Below, piece by piece: positions 46,303 through 56,778 of a stretch of 64,000 nt of DNA; within the stretch, counting starts at the first letter, position 1, and each line of letters starts with the position of its first letter. Below the pieces are notes generated by a model, which was given only the letters and a program-made list of their open reading frames with translations, had not been told where the DNA came from and searched no databases. Made by a program: the position numbers and the translations under genes. The stretch is from Alopecurus myosuroides (lineage: Eukaryota > Streptophyta > Magnoliopsida > Poales > Poaceae), in contig CM054062.1 of assembly GCA_028641055.1 (NCBI GenBank), forward strand, positions 186,495,958-186,559,957, in the 5' to 3' direction.

Positions 46303-47813
46303 TGATGACCCACAAGTATAGGGGGGTGTATCGTAGTACTTTCGATAAATAAGAGTGTCGAACCCAACGAGGAGCAGAAGGTGCTGACTAACAGTTTCGA
46401 TGAAGGAATAACTGTAAATACTGAAAGATAGATTTGTAGGGGTTTTTGATATTGCAGATAAATAAAGTGTGAGTAAATAAAATGCAGTAATAATAATTGC
46501 AGCAAGTAGCCCAATCATTTCTTCAACAAAGGACAAGCCGGTGGATTTACTTATGATTGACAAACGTTCTCGAGGACACACGGGAGGTTTCTATCAAGTG
46601 CTTTTGTTCCATGCCGCTGAATAATCTCTATGTTTTGATAAGTGTTGTGCGGGTGAACCTATGCTAATGTACCGTCCCATCCAAGACTAATACATACTTG
46701 TGATTATACCCCTTGCATGAATTCTCAACTACAAGAAAGTAATTAAGAAATAAATCTAACCACAACTTTAAACTCCGGGATCCTATGCTCCCTCGTGTAA
46801 TGGTTTCCTAACGGGGATTTAGGTTTCTGTCACTCCGGCAACCCCACAATTAGTAGCCAAATACACGATGCATTCCCCTAGGCCCATAAATGGTGAAGTA
46901 TCATGTAGTCGATGTTCACATGACACCACTAGAAGAATAACACCACATCTTAAATATCAAACCATCAAATATTACTCAACATTACTTCACTACTAACAAC
47001 TTGACTTCTCCCATGTGCTCAAGAACAACACGAACTACTCACAAGACATCACAGGGATCATAATCAGAGGTGATATAATGGATGATAATAATCTGGTCAT
47101 AAAGTGCAAACACCGATAAATCTCACAAGCATCAACTACTAACAAGTAATTCACACCGGGAGAGAGATCTAATGTAAATCAACGATAGAGGCCCCTAATT
47201 GTTACAGCGGGATGACGGTGGATGATGACGGTGATGGCGCTGATGATGATGGTGATGATGATGACGATCTTGATGATGCCCGAAGTGATGACGTTGACGA
47301 TGTCGGTGATTTCCCCTCTCCGGAGAGGAATTTCCCGGCAGATTTCTCCCTGCCATAGAGATTTTCTCTCTCTGATGTTTTCCGCCCTGAGGAGGCGGCG
47401 GAATAATTCTTCGATGATGCTCTGAGGCTTACGGTTCCCTGGGGGTCAAGTACGCGAAAGACCTCGACCAGAGGTGGGCCAGGGTGGCCACACCACCTGG
47501 TGGCGCGGCCAGGGGGCACGCCACCTCATACTGTGGGCCCCTGGTGGCCCCCCTCTGGCTCCCCTTCTGGATGGACTCCTCCTCTGAACTTCTAAGACAC
47601 CCCTGGTGTCCCTCTTCTTCTTCTGATCTTCTGAAATATGGTATCCCGACGGTGCTTTTTCCATCAGATTTCTGGTCCCGGTGTTTATTCTCCAAAAATT
47701 ATGAAACATGCAAAATAAGATAAAATAACATAAGGGATGCATCATAACATGAAATATATCGATGAATAACAACAAATTGTGATATAAAATAGTGATGCAA
47801 AATGGACGTATCA
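46303..47813 (-). repeat. Element B 3' LTR (1,511 bp), Athila-type
   Basis: The plus strand reads TGATGACCCACAAGTATAGG ... AATGGACGTATCA. In the minus orientation it starts TGATACGTCCATTTTGC. These ends are common in Triticeae Athila-type repeats (Sabrina/WHAM-like, family name from memory). A GAT-rich microsatellite lies near 47213-47300. The polypurine tract lies beside its start. Confidence 0.85.
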
Positions 47814-47827
47814 ACTCCCCCCAAGCT
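47814..47827 (-). other. Element B polypurine tract
   Basis: The minus strand reads AGCTTGGGGGGAGT directly before the LTR start, which makes 46303-47813 the 3' LTR of a minus-strand element. Confidence 0.75.
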
Positions 47828-48621
47828 AAACTGAACCCAGTAAACATGACCACTGGTTTATGGAGTGAAGAGTCGATAAATAAAATACGGACAAGAAGCA
47901 TCACATTTATCTATACACCAATCATTATAGACAGCAACTTCCTCTCATATAACTTAACTTGAAACGACTAATGGGAGTCACAAACAAAGATGCAAAAGAG
48001 AGAATCAAAATTGGTGATGGCAAACTTCGTTCTTGGTCAGAGAACATTTAATGATATCATATTTATCTTAGGTGAAGTCTTTATAACAAGGCTTATGTTG
48101 TAGAGCTTAACATGTTTAATTATAACAATCCTTTTACAGTGACTCATAGCTTTCAAAGTAATATTCATTCAGATAATAAAGCATGCGCTAAACAAAGAAG
48201 GATAGAAAACATGATTGAATAAATCAACATATAGATGGTGAGATCACAACAACTCAAATGCTTGCTGGAGACAGAAAGGAATGGGTTTACTGTCTCAACA
48301 TAAAAGTAAAAGATAGGCCCTTCACAGAGGGAAGCATGGATCACTCATGTGCTAGAGCTTTTATAAACAGAGGTATAAAATGCATGACACTCCTCCCATC
48401 CATCTTACACAAACCATGGCTAACCGAATCCTCGGGTGCCTGCCAACAATCACAAACCGTGAATGAGTGTCTAAATTTTTAGAGAGGTGTATGTTTATGT
48501 CAACGAATGGCAAACCGAAAATACAGTATGTCACAAGGCAATTAGACTTCACAAAAGCGGATCCCATAGAATGACGCAACTGGTATAGAAGGTCATCCCT
48601 CTTTCTCTTTTGTTTACACAA

Positions 48622-50142
48622 CTAGCAAAAAATGCCCGTGCGTTGCAACGGAAGAAAAATAAATCATACTTTTGATAAAAAGCGTCAGCATCCCTAATTT
48701 TGTCGTAGAGTATATTAACTCTTATTTGCTGATTTACAATGTGGAGAGACCTCTATATATATTAGTAGTATGTGAATGATTTGTTCTGCTGATAAATAGT
48801 GTAACGTTTATTTAGAGGAAATGTCAATACTTTACTTGCCCATATGTTTGCTGCTAACTAAGCATGGATTTTTTGTCTCCTACTCTCTTTTTGGATCATA
48901 AAAATAATAGAGAAGGATATCCATATTTTTAAAATCAAGAAGGATATCCGTTGTTGATCCTTATCAGCCGCTGAATTTTTTGACAAGAGAACTTCTGAAA
49001 AATAAAGTTTGTGCATTTTTTTGGCGGGTAAAGGTTGTGCTTTCTTGACCATGACAACTATTATAGCTGGTACAGAGAGAATGCCTAATGCAGAGAGCCG
49101 TCAACCCGGTACGTCGGAGGTGCGGACAAAATGGTAATCGAGTTAAGTAAAATTGTCTGCATGCGCATGAAGCTACTGGAAATACAGGCATGTAAGTCCG
49201 CAACCCCTAAATCATAAACTACGAGTACAATTTAGTTGGAATGCAAAATCACACAACAGAAGAGTGCTAATTCAGGTGAAGTGCATAATTAGACCTACAC
49301 CCTCCGTGTTGAACTGCTTCTCGAGCTGAGAGGCCTACCCTGCATCCTCCTAATCATCAGGTTGCCCGACAGTAGCCTGAAAATAGCTTAGCCGGACCAC
49401 TACGGACTGGAAGCGAGGAGGACGGGCTGATAATTCGAACTGCATACTAGGAGCAAGGAGAGGAGAAAGGATGAACTATGCACCGGCTTCGTAAAACAAT
49501 ATCTGGATCTAAAACTTCCATCGGCCTTCACCTGGCCTGGCCAAAATGGCACTCCGTCGGAGTGTCTCCCTGGCTAGATGAGCGCGTCGTGCGCGGTCGT
49601 GGATTGGAGGGGCCCACGCTGTCGCTTGCCCTGCGTGGCGTTGCCAGTCCACCGACTCGCTCCAAGAGCGCTCCGAGACAGTGGCGCTCTCGATTCCTGG
49701 AGCAGAGCGCGGCGGTGGCATCCGCTTGGGGGCGCGCGTGGAATACAAGTGGCAGAAGCCTGGTCTTTGGCGCCATGGATAGAGCAGAGACTTGGCGGCA
49801 TGGTAAGATCCCCTCGGTGGCGCGCCCATGAGGTCGCTCCCTTGCCTCGTTATTTTCTTTTCTTAACAAACCATTTAAGACACAACACACCTAGTCCTGT
49901 TATGGATGCGGCAGCTTGAGCAGGTACCGGCGGCCAAATTTTGGGGGAGGCGGAGACGAGGAATCTTCCGCGGGTGAGCACCACGATCGGGTCGGAGGAG
50001 GTGTTCGGGGGGCAAGACAGAAATAACAGATCGAACCGGTACATGAAAATTTTGCAATAATATGTACTTTAGTGGGAGGGCAAAACGGTAATCATGGTGA
50101 TGGACCGGAAGAAGCCTTCCTCTCTTTATTATTAGGTATAGA
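48622..50142 (-). mobile_element. Helitron, 1,521 bp, non-autonomous
   Basis: On the minus strand it starts TCTATACCTAATAATAA (50142) and ends ...GCATTTTTTGCTAG (48622), the 5'-TC and 3'-CTAG ends of Helitrons. A short hairpin (CCGTTGCAACGCACGG) precedes the 3' end. It sits between A (48621) and T (50143) with no duplication, as Helitrons do. The sister element C has the empty site near 26372-26390 (TTTACACAATTATG). No Rep/helicase is encoded. A GC-rich block at about 49540-49830 might be a captured gene piece, but I cannot identify it. Confidence 0.8.
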
Positions 50143-51039
50143 TTATGTTTTGACTGATAAATCAGTGGCAAAAAGAGTGAAGAGAATTTGTATTATTATT
50201 TGGGGCTGGGAACCCCGCTGCCAGCTCATCTAGCATTTGGATAAGTGGATGAAGCCACTAGTCTAGGTGTGTGGGTCCAATCAACAAGTGAGATAAAGAT
50301 TCTCTATTTGCGTGCTCATGAGCTAAAGCAGGAACACAAAACAGGGATAATTTTGAAGGTTTTAAAGGTAACACATGAGCAATTTACTTGGAGTGGCGGT
50401 GAAATACCACATGTAGGAAGGTATGGTCGACACAAATGGCAAGGTTTTGGGGCTCAAGGTTTGGATGCACGAGAAGCATTCCCTCTCAGTACAGGGTTTT
50501 TGGCTAGCAAGGCTGGGTAGCAAGCATAAGAGTTGAGGGAAAACAAACAAATATACATATGATGAAACCAATCATGCAATCGTCATTGAAAGCACAAACG
50601 ATCTTAACTTGTGAATACTAAGTTTATGAGCTAATAGGCAAATTCCTCTTTCTTATACTAGCATCTCAAAATATTATTTCTACTGACCCAAGCTAAGTTT
50701 GCCAAAACCAACTAGATTAACTTAATGATATCTAGAGTGACACCAAATACTAACAACAAGCTCAACCATATGACAGAAATTGGAGAGTAAAATAAGATGT
50801 ACATAAACTAAATGATGAAACTTCTCATTAATATTTCAAACCGGAAACTCACACCAACGGATACAACGATAACCAACTAAGGAGACACACTTCCATACTG
50901 CAAACCATCCTATATGATAACTTCTCTACTCATGATATGACTCTATTGAAAAGGTAAAAAGATGAAAGATAGTGATGTGATACCGCGGCACTCCCCCAAG
51001 CTTGGAACAAGCCAAGGGGATGCCAATACCAATGACGAT
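50143..51039 (-). other. Element B 3' noncoding region
   Basis: No gene. It continues the region shared with element C and the palindrome arms, and contains the perfect palindrome GCTCATGAGC at 50314-50323, the word found at the palindrome dyad. Confidence 0.6.
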
Positions 51040-51579
51040 TTATTTCTTCGGTGGTGGTGGTGAATCCTTCTCGATGAGCTTATCAATTGATTTCTTCAGA
51101 TCTTCAATTGCGAACATAAGCATACGCATCACCTCCGTATTGCCATCAATAATGTTTGCATGCCTGTCAGACTGTGAATCCCAGCCACCAAGATTTTTCC
51201 CCCACTCTACCTTAGGTTCAGAGCTTCCTTCATCTGCACGGTTAGAACGATCCATGTCCCAACAAGAAGGCAAATATGCCTCGGGTACCCTCCTAGATTT
51301 ATACTCATGAATTAAAGTACGGAAAGGTTTCTTTATGCCTGAAAGGAGTGTCCTTGAAGCTAGGCAGTGACATGGAGCCTTCCCTCCGGTGCTCATCCTT
51401 GCCGTTTGCTTGCGAGGTTTTGCAACCACTCCAATGCTTGCGATGGTGGCGCATGGATGCACTCGTGGGTCTTCTTCTACATCTCCTTCAGATCCACTCT
51501 CGATCTCCTCATTCGGCTCCGGTTCTTGAGGATCATCTCCCTTTGGTACCTTCCCCTTGTTGTTGTTGGCGGAGACCAT
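51040..51579 (-). CDS. Element B ORF of unknown function downstream of integrase (179 aa)
   Basis: Intact minus-strand ORF from ATG 51579 to the stop at 51040. The N-terminus is acidic (GDDPQEPEPNEEIESGSEGDVEEDP), the centre basic with KKPFRTLIHEYKSRRVPEAYLP, and the C-terminus has a helix (AIEDLKKSIDKLIEK) and a proline end. It lies about 100 bp after the integrase and about 3 kb before the 3' LTR, where some Athila elements carry an env-like gene. I see no signal peptide or transmembrane segment, so an env role is not supported. It looks like repeat-family ORFs in Triticeae with no known role. Confidence 0.5.
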   Translation of the reverse strand: MVSANNNKGKVPKGDDPQEPEPNEEIESGSEGDVEEDPRVHPCATIASIGVVAKPRKQTARMSTGGKAPCHCLASRTLLSGIKKPFRTLIHEYKSRRVPEAYLPSCWDMDRSNRADEGSSEPKVEWGKNLGGWDSQSDRHANIIDGNTEVMRMLMFAIEDLKKSIDKLIEKDSPPPPKK

Positions 51580-51683
51580 GATGCTTCTAAAACTGAAAAC
51601 AGATCCAAAACTGATACCTATTCGAAAACTGACTCTGCAGTTTCTGAAATATGCTTCTTAATAAATTCCTCTGGGATCATGGC

Positions 51684-52950
51684 TCAAATACAATCAACAT
51701 TTTGATTATAAGGATCTCCAGAAATATAATGCTTGAGTCTTTGGCCATTCACCACTTGTGAAGAGTTGTCTTCAAGGGAAACAATTTTAATTGCCCCCGA
51801 ACGATATACCTCTTCGATAACAAAAGGTCCTTCCCATCTCGAGAGTATTTTTCCTGCAAAAAATCTGAGCCAAGATCTATACAATAACATTTTCTCACCA
51901 ACATGAAATTCTCTTTTAATAATTCTCTTATCGTGCCACCTTTTAAATTTGTCTTTAAAAAGCTTAGCATTTTCATATGCTTCACTCCTCCATTCATCTA
52001 AAGAACTTAAGTCAAGCAATCTTTTCTCACCAGCAAGTTTAAAATCTCTATTTAGGTCTCTCACTGCCCAATAAGCTTTGTGTTCTAATTCTAGGGGCAA
52101 GTGACAAGCTTTTCGATAAACCATTTTATAAGGAGATATGCCCATGGGATTTTTATAAGCAGTTCTATAAGCCCACAGAGCATCATTTAATTTCTTAGCC
52201 CATTTTTTCTAGATTTATTAACACTGTTTTGCAAGATAGATTTGATTTATCTATTTGATAATTCTACTTACCCACTAGTTTGAGGATGATAGGGTGAAGA
52301 AATTCTATGATTAACATCATATTTAGCAAGAGTCTTTCTAAAACCACCATGAATAAAATGAGAACCCCCATTAGTCATAAGATATCTAGACACACCAAAC
52401 CTAGGGAAAATAATGTCTTTAAGAATTTTTAATGAGGTTTCACCATCATCACTTTTAGTAGGTATAGCTTCTACCCATTTAGTAACATAATCAACAACAA
52501 CAAGAATATGAGTGTAGCCTTTTGAGGGAGGGAAATGACCCATAAAGTCAAAACCCCAACAATCAAACGATTCAATAACAAGAGAATAATACATATGCAT
52601 TTCATTACGTCTAGAAATATTTCCAACCCTTTGACATTGATCACAAGATAAAACAAACTTTCTAGCATCTTTAAAGAGAGTAGGCCAATAAAAACCTGAT
52701 TGTAGAACCTTATGTGCAGTTCTATCTCCAGCGTGATGTACTCCATAAGCACTACTATGGCATTTTCTCAATATCTCTCGTTGTTCATTTTCAGGAACAC
52801 ATCTTCACATAATACCATCAACACCTTCTTTATATAAGTGTGGGTCATCCCAAAAATAATGCCTCAAATCAAAGAAGAATTTTCTTCTTTGCTGAGCCGT
52901 AAAGGTAGGAGGCAAATACTTGGAAACAATAAAGTTAGCATAATCAACAT
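51684..52950 (-). pseudogene. Element B integrase (Athila-like Gypsy), broken
   Basis: The minus strand from 52950 encodes the end of RNase H or its linker (VDYANFIVSKYLPP, DDPHLYKEGVDG), with a stop near 52810. The integrase zinc-binding segment follows (HSSAYGVHHAGDRTAHKVLQSGFYWP ... CDQCQR). The catalytic core includes CWGFDFMGHFPPS, VDYVTKWVEAIP and TNGGSHFI (the usual D is replaced by N) and ends in HPQTSG. After a break at about 52205-52268, a C-terminal part begins (SPYKMVYRKACHLPLELEHKAYWA) and runs to 51684 (GQRLKHYISG). Catalytic Asp to Asn plus frame breaks make it inactive. It is cut upstream by element D. Confidence 0.88.
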
Positions 52951-52956
52951 ACCATG

Positions 52957-54477
52957 TGAAAGTAAAGTATAGGCACCTAGAGGGGGGGGTGAATAGGTGC
53001 TACGATCAATTTAAATTTTTCTTCACAATTAGGCTTGACATAAAGGTAAATTCTCTAGATAGTTATACTACGGTGAATTTACCTATATGACAAGGAAGCA
53101 ACTAATGCAATGAGTACAACAATAAATGCAACAAGTACAAGTAAGTAAAAGATAAGGGAATGAGATAACCGATAGGAAGCACACGGAGACACGATGTATT
53201 CCCGAGTTCCTCCTTGTTAAGGGAGTACGTCTCGTTGGAGGGGTGTGAGTTTGCCACGAAGGCCTTCTCAATGCCACAAAGGCCTCACCCTATTCTCCGA
53301 TGAACTCCTCCACAAAGGCCTAGTTCACCTTCCACTATAGATCCCCTTTGAGGCGGGAATCGAATCCTTTGCAAAAAACTTGGGGCACACACCCACAACC
53401 AAATTGGGCGCTCCCAACACTTCTTGAATCAACAAGAGTAGCAAGATTCCTAGGTTCTCCACAAGAGGAAACCCTAGGCTAGATCCCTCAAGCAAATGAG
53501 AGGGGAAATTAAATCCGGTTGGTGAAGACGTAGATCGGGGCCTTCTCCTTCAATCCTCCAAAGATCAAGACTTTTGGGTGGAGGGATTGGGAGATATAGC
53601 AAGATTGGGGAGCTCCAACAATGGTGACTTTAATTCTGGACGAGCTAACCCAAGGTAGGTGGTGGGGAGGGGGTATTTATACCCCTCATAAAGTCTTGGA
53701 GCCGTTGGAGCTTTTCTGCCAAACTCACACCGGAGACTCCGATGTAAAGGCCGGAGACTCCGGTCTGAATGTTTTCGCAGACCCCCTGGACCGGAGACTC
53801 CGGACAGTCTCCGGTAAGTCTCCGGAGTCGATACCGCAGGTGAAACCAAGTTCACCACCTTGAGAAACTCCAGGGAACACTTTAGTGCGGAGACTCCGGA
53901 CAGTCTCCGGTAAGTCTCCGGAGTCGATACCGCAGGTGAAACCAAGTTCACCACCTTGAGAAACTCCAGGGAACACTTTAGTGCGGAGACTCCGGCCTGG
54001 AGGACCGGAGACTCCGGTCTTGACTTAGCCGTTGAGCTCACCGAGTGTCCGGGGTCAGTCGAGGGCAAAGAACACAGGCACACCGGAGACTCCGGACAGT
54101 CTCCGGTAAGTCTCCGGACCGAGTACCGCAAGCGACACCAGTTTTGACTTAGCCATTCATCAGAGAAATACCCACACCGAAGACTCCGGTGTATCTCCGG
54201 TAAGTCTCCGGTCTGGGTACCGCAGGCGACACCAGAAATCCAGAGAAACTGGCCTGGTGAATTTTGTCACACCGGAGACTCTGGTCTGGGAGACCGGAGA
54301 CACAGGCCTGGAATAAACTCCAGCATAACCAATTCCAGATTCTTTGCACCTTTTTGTAACACCATGCCACCACATCAAATATGTTGTTTAGGCCCTGAAA
54401 TACATCAACATACTTAAGGATACATGTGTTGTTAACAAACACCAAAACAAGATGATTTAAGCGTGTTTGCACTTTCA
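52957..54477 (-). repeat. Element D 3' LTR (1,521 bp)
   Basis: Ends TGAAAGTAAAG ... TTTGCACTTTCA form a short inverted repeat TGAAAGT/ACTTTCA. On the minus strand it starts TGAAAGTGCAAACACGC after the polypurine tract. It is inserted in the RNase H-integrase region of element B. A minisatellite lies inside. Confidence 0.75.
53717..54320. repeat. Minisatellite in element D LTR: CCGGAGACTCCGG words and a 96-bp tandem duplication
   Basis: The near-palindromic word CCGGAGACTCCGG and variants occur more than ten times. A 96-bp unit is repeated head to tail at 53792-53887 and 53888-53983, and its first part begins again at 53984. The unit includes GTCTCCGGTAAGTCTCCGG and a non-repeat part (ACCAAGTTCACCACC). 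Confidence 0.85.
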
Positions 54478-54497
54478 ATCTCCCCCTTTTTGGTGTT
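54478..54497 (-). other. Element D polypurine tract
   Basis: The minus strand reads AACACCAAAAAGGGGGAGAT, directly before the LTR. This form of tract is common in plant Copia elements of the Sirevirus (Maximus-like) type, which supports but does not prove that D is Copia. Confidence 0.65.
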
Positions 54498-54913
54498 TGA
54501 TGACAACATACATATTTGCAATAAAATCACAGCTAGGCTATGTTTGAAAAATATAGAGCACTCACGATGTGAGCTCCCCCTATATTTTACAAACAAATCC
54601 CTCTAGATCAACTACTAGTGAACAAAAATACATACATGCCTAGAGACAATAGATAAAGCATAATAAGCATAATATGAAAGATAGCTTCACCACGTAGTCT
54701 CATCACACACATAACATCCATTGTTTACTAGAAAATCAAAGCAACTAAGATAACAGGAACACAGGCCATAAAAAGCAAATCAAGTTCAAAGACTTGTGTT
54801 CCGAAGCAAATCAAACCAAAGCAACCCTTGCAAAGCCCGGAGAAGACAAGCAACTTCTCCCCCTTTGGCATCGAGACACCAAAAGGGCAAAGAGCACTAC
54901 ACAACCAAAGGAC

Positions 54914-56277
54914 TCAGTCATCAACCTCGCAGTCCTCGTCCTCATCATCCACTGGGTCCGTTGCAGCATCCTCGTCATCTTCATCTTCATCTTCCTGTTC
55001 CTCTTCCTCATCAGAACCACTGTTGAAGAACTCAAGCTCCTCATCATCCTCAGGTTGTTCCTCAACATTATCCTCTTCCTCGGTCATAGGGGCCTTGCCA
55101 CGGTGGGTCGAAGAGGATGGAGCTGATGTGACGTCCTCAAAGTCACCCGAAGGAAACTGGTCAGTGTTCCAGTTCTCATAGGACATAGTAACAGACGCGG
55201 TGCGAGGAGTGGGAGGAGTGGTGGGAGGAGTACCCATAGGAGTAGCTCCAAACCCAGCATGGTCCTGCATCTTGGAGATCATCTTCTTCAGCTCACGCCT
55301 CTCCTTATAGGCCACATGGTTCTCCTTATGCACTGCAAGTGTCATGAACAGAATGTTGCACTGAAACCATGACAACTTCTTCATCTCATCACGTGTCTCC
55401 TCCTTTCTAGAACGGCGAGAGGGAGGATCAGCATTCTTTCTCCTGGACCCAGAAGGAGCCTCAGTCCCACCCATGGGAGTGTCAGAGTCAGCACAGCGTG
55501 AGAGAACCTGAAGAGTACCAACAGAGTGCTCAGTCTTGCACTCCAAGCCCGGAACCTCATCAAGAATCAGCTTCATCACATAAGGAGCATATACTGGAAC
55601 CTTCTTGATCTCAATAACAGCTGAGTACATTTCTTCCTTGATGAAGTTCATGACGTCAATCTCATACCCCTCACAATCTGGACCGGCATGGTGACAACGG
55701 AAGGCCTGGTAGAGAAGGTTGACTACACCACTGCGAATATCATCCACATTACCCGCCTTGGGAGCAATGTTGTTGCGGAAGAGGCGGAGAAAGATGTTGT
55801 AAACAGTCTTGAGGTCCTTAGCGGTGCCAGTACTTGAGATCTTCTCATACATCGGTGCCATCCTCGTCTTATCATAGGCCACACCATGGATATGCATGCG
55901 TGCTCCGCAATTGTCACCCCATGGGTAACCTAGTAGTACAGCCAGCCTACGGACAGATGACTCACACTGAAGGGACCCGGTCATCCAGGTAAGAGTGACA
56001 ACCTCATCTTCACCAAAAGTGACGGTGGAAAAGAACTGCTGCACTACCGAGATGTTGTAATCCTGCTGAATCCCAACTAGATGCTCAAGTCCTAGCTTCT
56101 TCGTTATCCACACAGCCTCCTGAAAGTACTCAGACCTGCCAATTGCATCCAAGTCAAGAACTTTCTGGGGACACACCGGCTGTGTTGGGGGGATGATAAC
56201 CCGGTAGGCCCACGCCTGGGACAAGACCCGGCCAAAGGGAAACTGCACAAGACCCTGCTTTGTGATGCTGGGCCAGG
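54914..56277 (-). pseudogene. Element D env-position ORF with acidic C-terminus, 5'-truncated
   Basis: A minus-strand frame open for about 454 codons. It is read from the LTR of element E at 56277 (WPSITKQG...) and ends at 54914. No ATG starts this frame near the cut; the true start was separated by E. The N-terminal 300 residues are globular, with FFSTVTFGEDEVVTLTWMTG, RRLAVLLGYPW and YNIFLRLFRNNIAPKAGN. I read this as similar to the putative plant transposon (Transposase_32-like) domain of Athila ORF1. A basic patch (SRRKNADPPSRRSRKE) follows, then a long acidic tail rich in Asp and Glu. It lies 416 bp before the polypurine tract, the position of the env-like gene in Sireviruses, but I see no transmembrane segment. 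Confidence 0.6.
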
Positions 56278-56714
56278 TGTTATTAATGGGCTAGCGATTG
56301 CGTTGGTGACCCGACCCAAGGGAAAGGAAGCTCTAGAAGACCCAAAAGGCAGCGCAAACCTTGTAATCAGTGACTTGGGGGGTCACGGTATGGAACTTAG
56401 GGTTACGTATGGATCCTGAGTAGGATTCCAGAGATATTTTGTAAGGAAAGTCAGGAAGCCGGGTATGATATAAACCGGCTTCTAGGGCATAAATAGGAGA
56501 TTGAGAGAGAGAGAGAGAAGGTTTCGAGTATTCTAGATATATGAGAGCAAGTCTTTGTAACCCTAGATTGGAGTCTCGGCGACATTGCAGCTCGAGCCTC
56601 TTGATCACCAGTTAATATGATTGCATACGAGCTAAACCCTCTCCCAAACACCAGAGTCGATTCGCCCCAAACTAAGTTACCCCCGGTAACGTCTGCCGTG
56701 ACTATCCCACGACA
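56278..56714 (+). repeat. Element E 5' LTR (437 bp)
   Basis: Starts TGTTATTAATGGG and ends CCCACGACA just before a primer site. A TATA-like CATAAATAGG lies at about 56487 and a GA microsatellite at about 56500-56518. It is inserted in the env-position ORF of element D. Confidence 0.75.
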
Positions 56715-56715
56715 G

Positions 56716-56733
56716 TTGGCGCCCACCGTGGGG
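56716..56733 (+). other. Primer binding site of element E
   Basis: TTGGCGCCCACCGTGGGG follows the LTR. This is the primer site form I associate with Tat/Retand-type Gypsy elements of grasses. Confidence 0.75.
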
Positions 56734-56778
56734 CCTACATCCAAAGGTGTTTACATCACGGGAGAAGCTCTGGAAAGC

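Noticed and set aside
49478..49831. 117-codon ORF in the Helitron
   Set aside because: ORFs exist on both strands of this GC-rich block and none shows a domain. It is kept only as a possible captured fragment.
53792..53983. CRISPR-like repeats
   Set aside because: The units are directly adjacent with no distinct spacers, and lie inside an LTR in a plant genome.
53565..54131. 188-codon minus-strand ORF
   Set aside because: Translation of the LTR minisatellite; the repeated peptide is produced by the 96-bp duplication.
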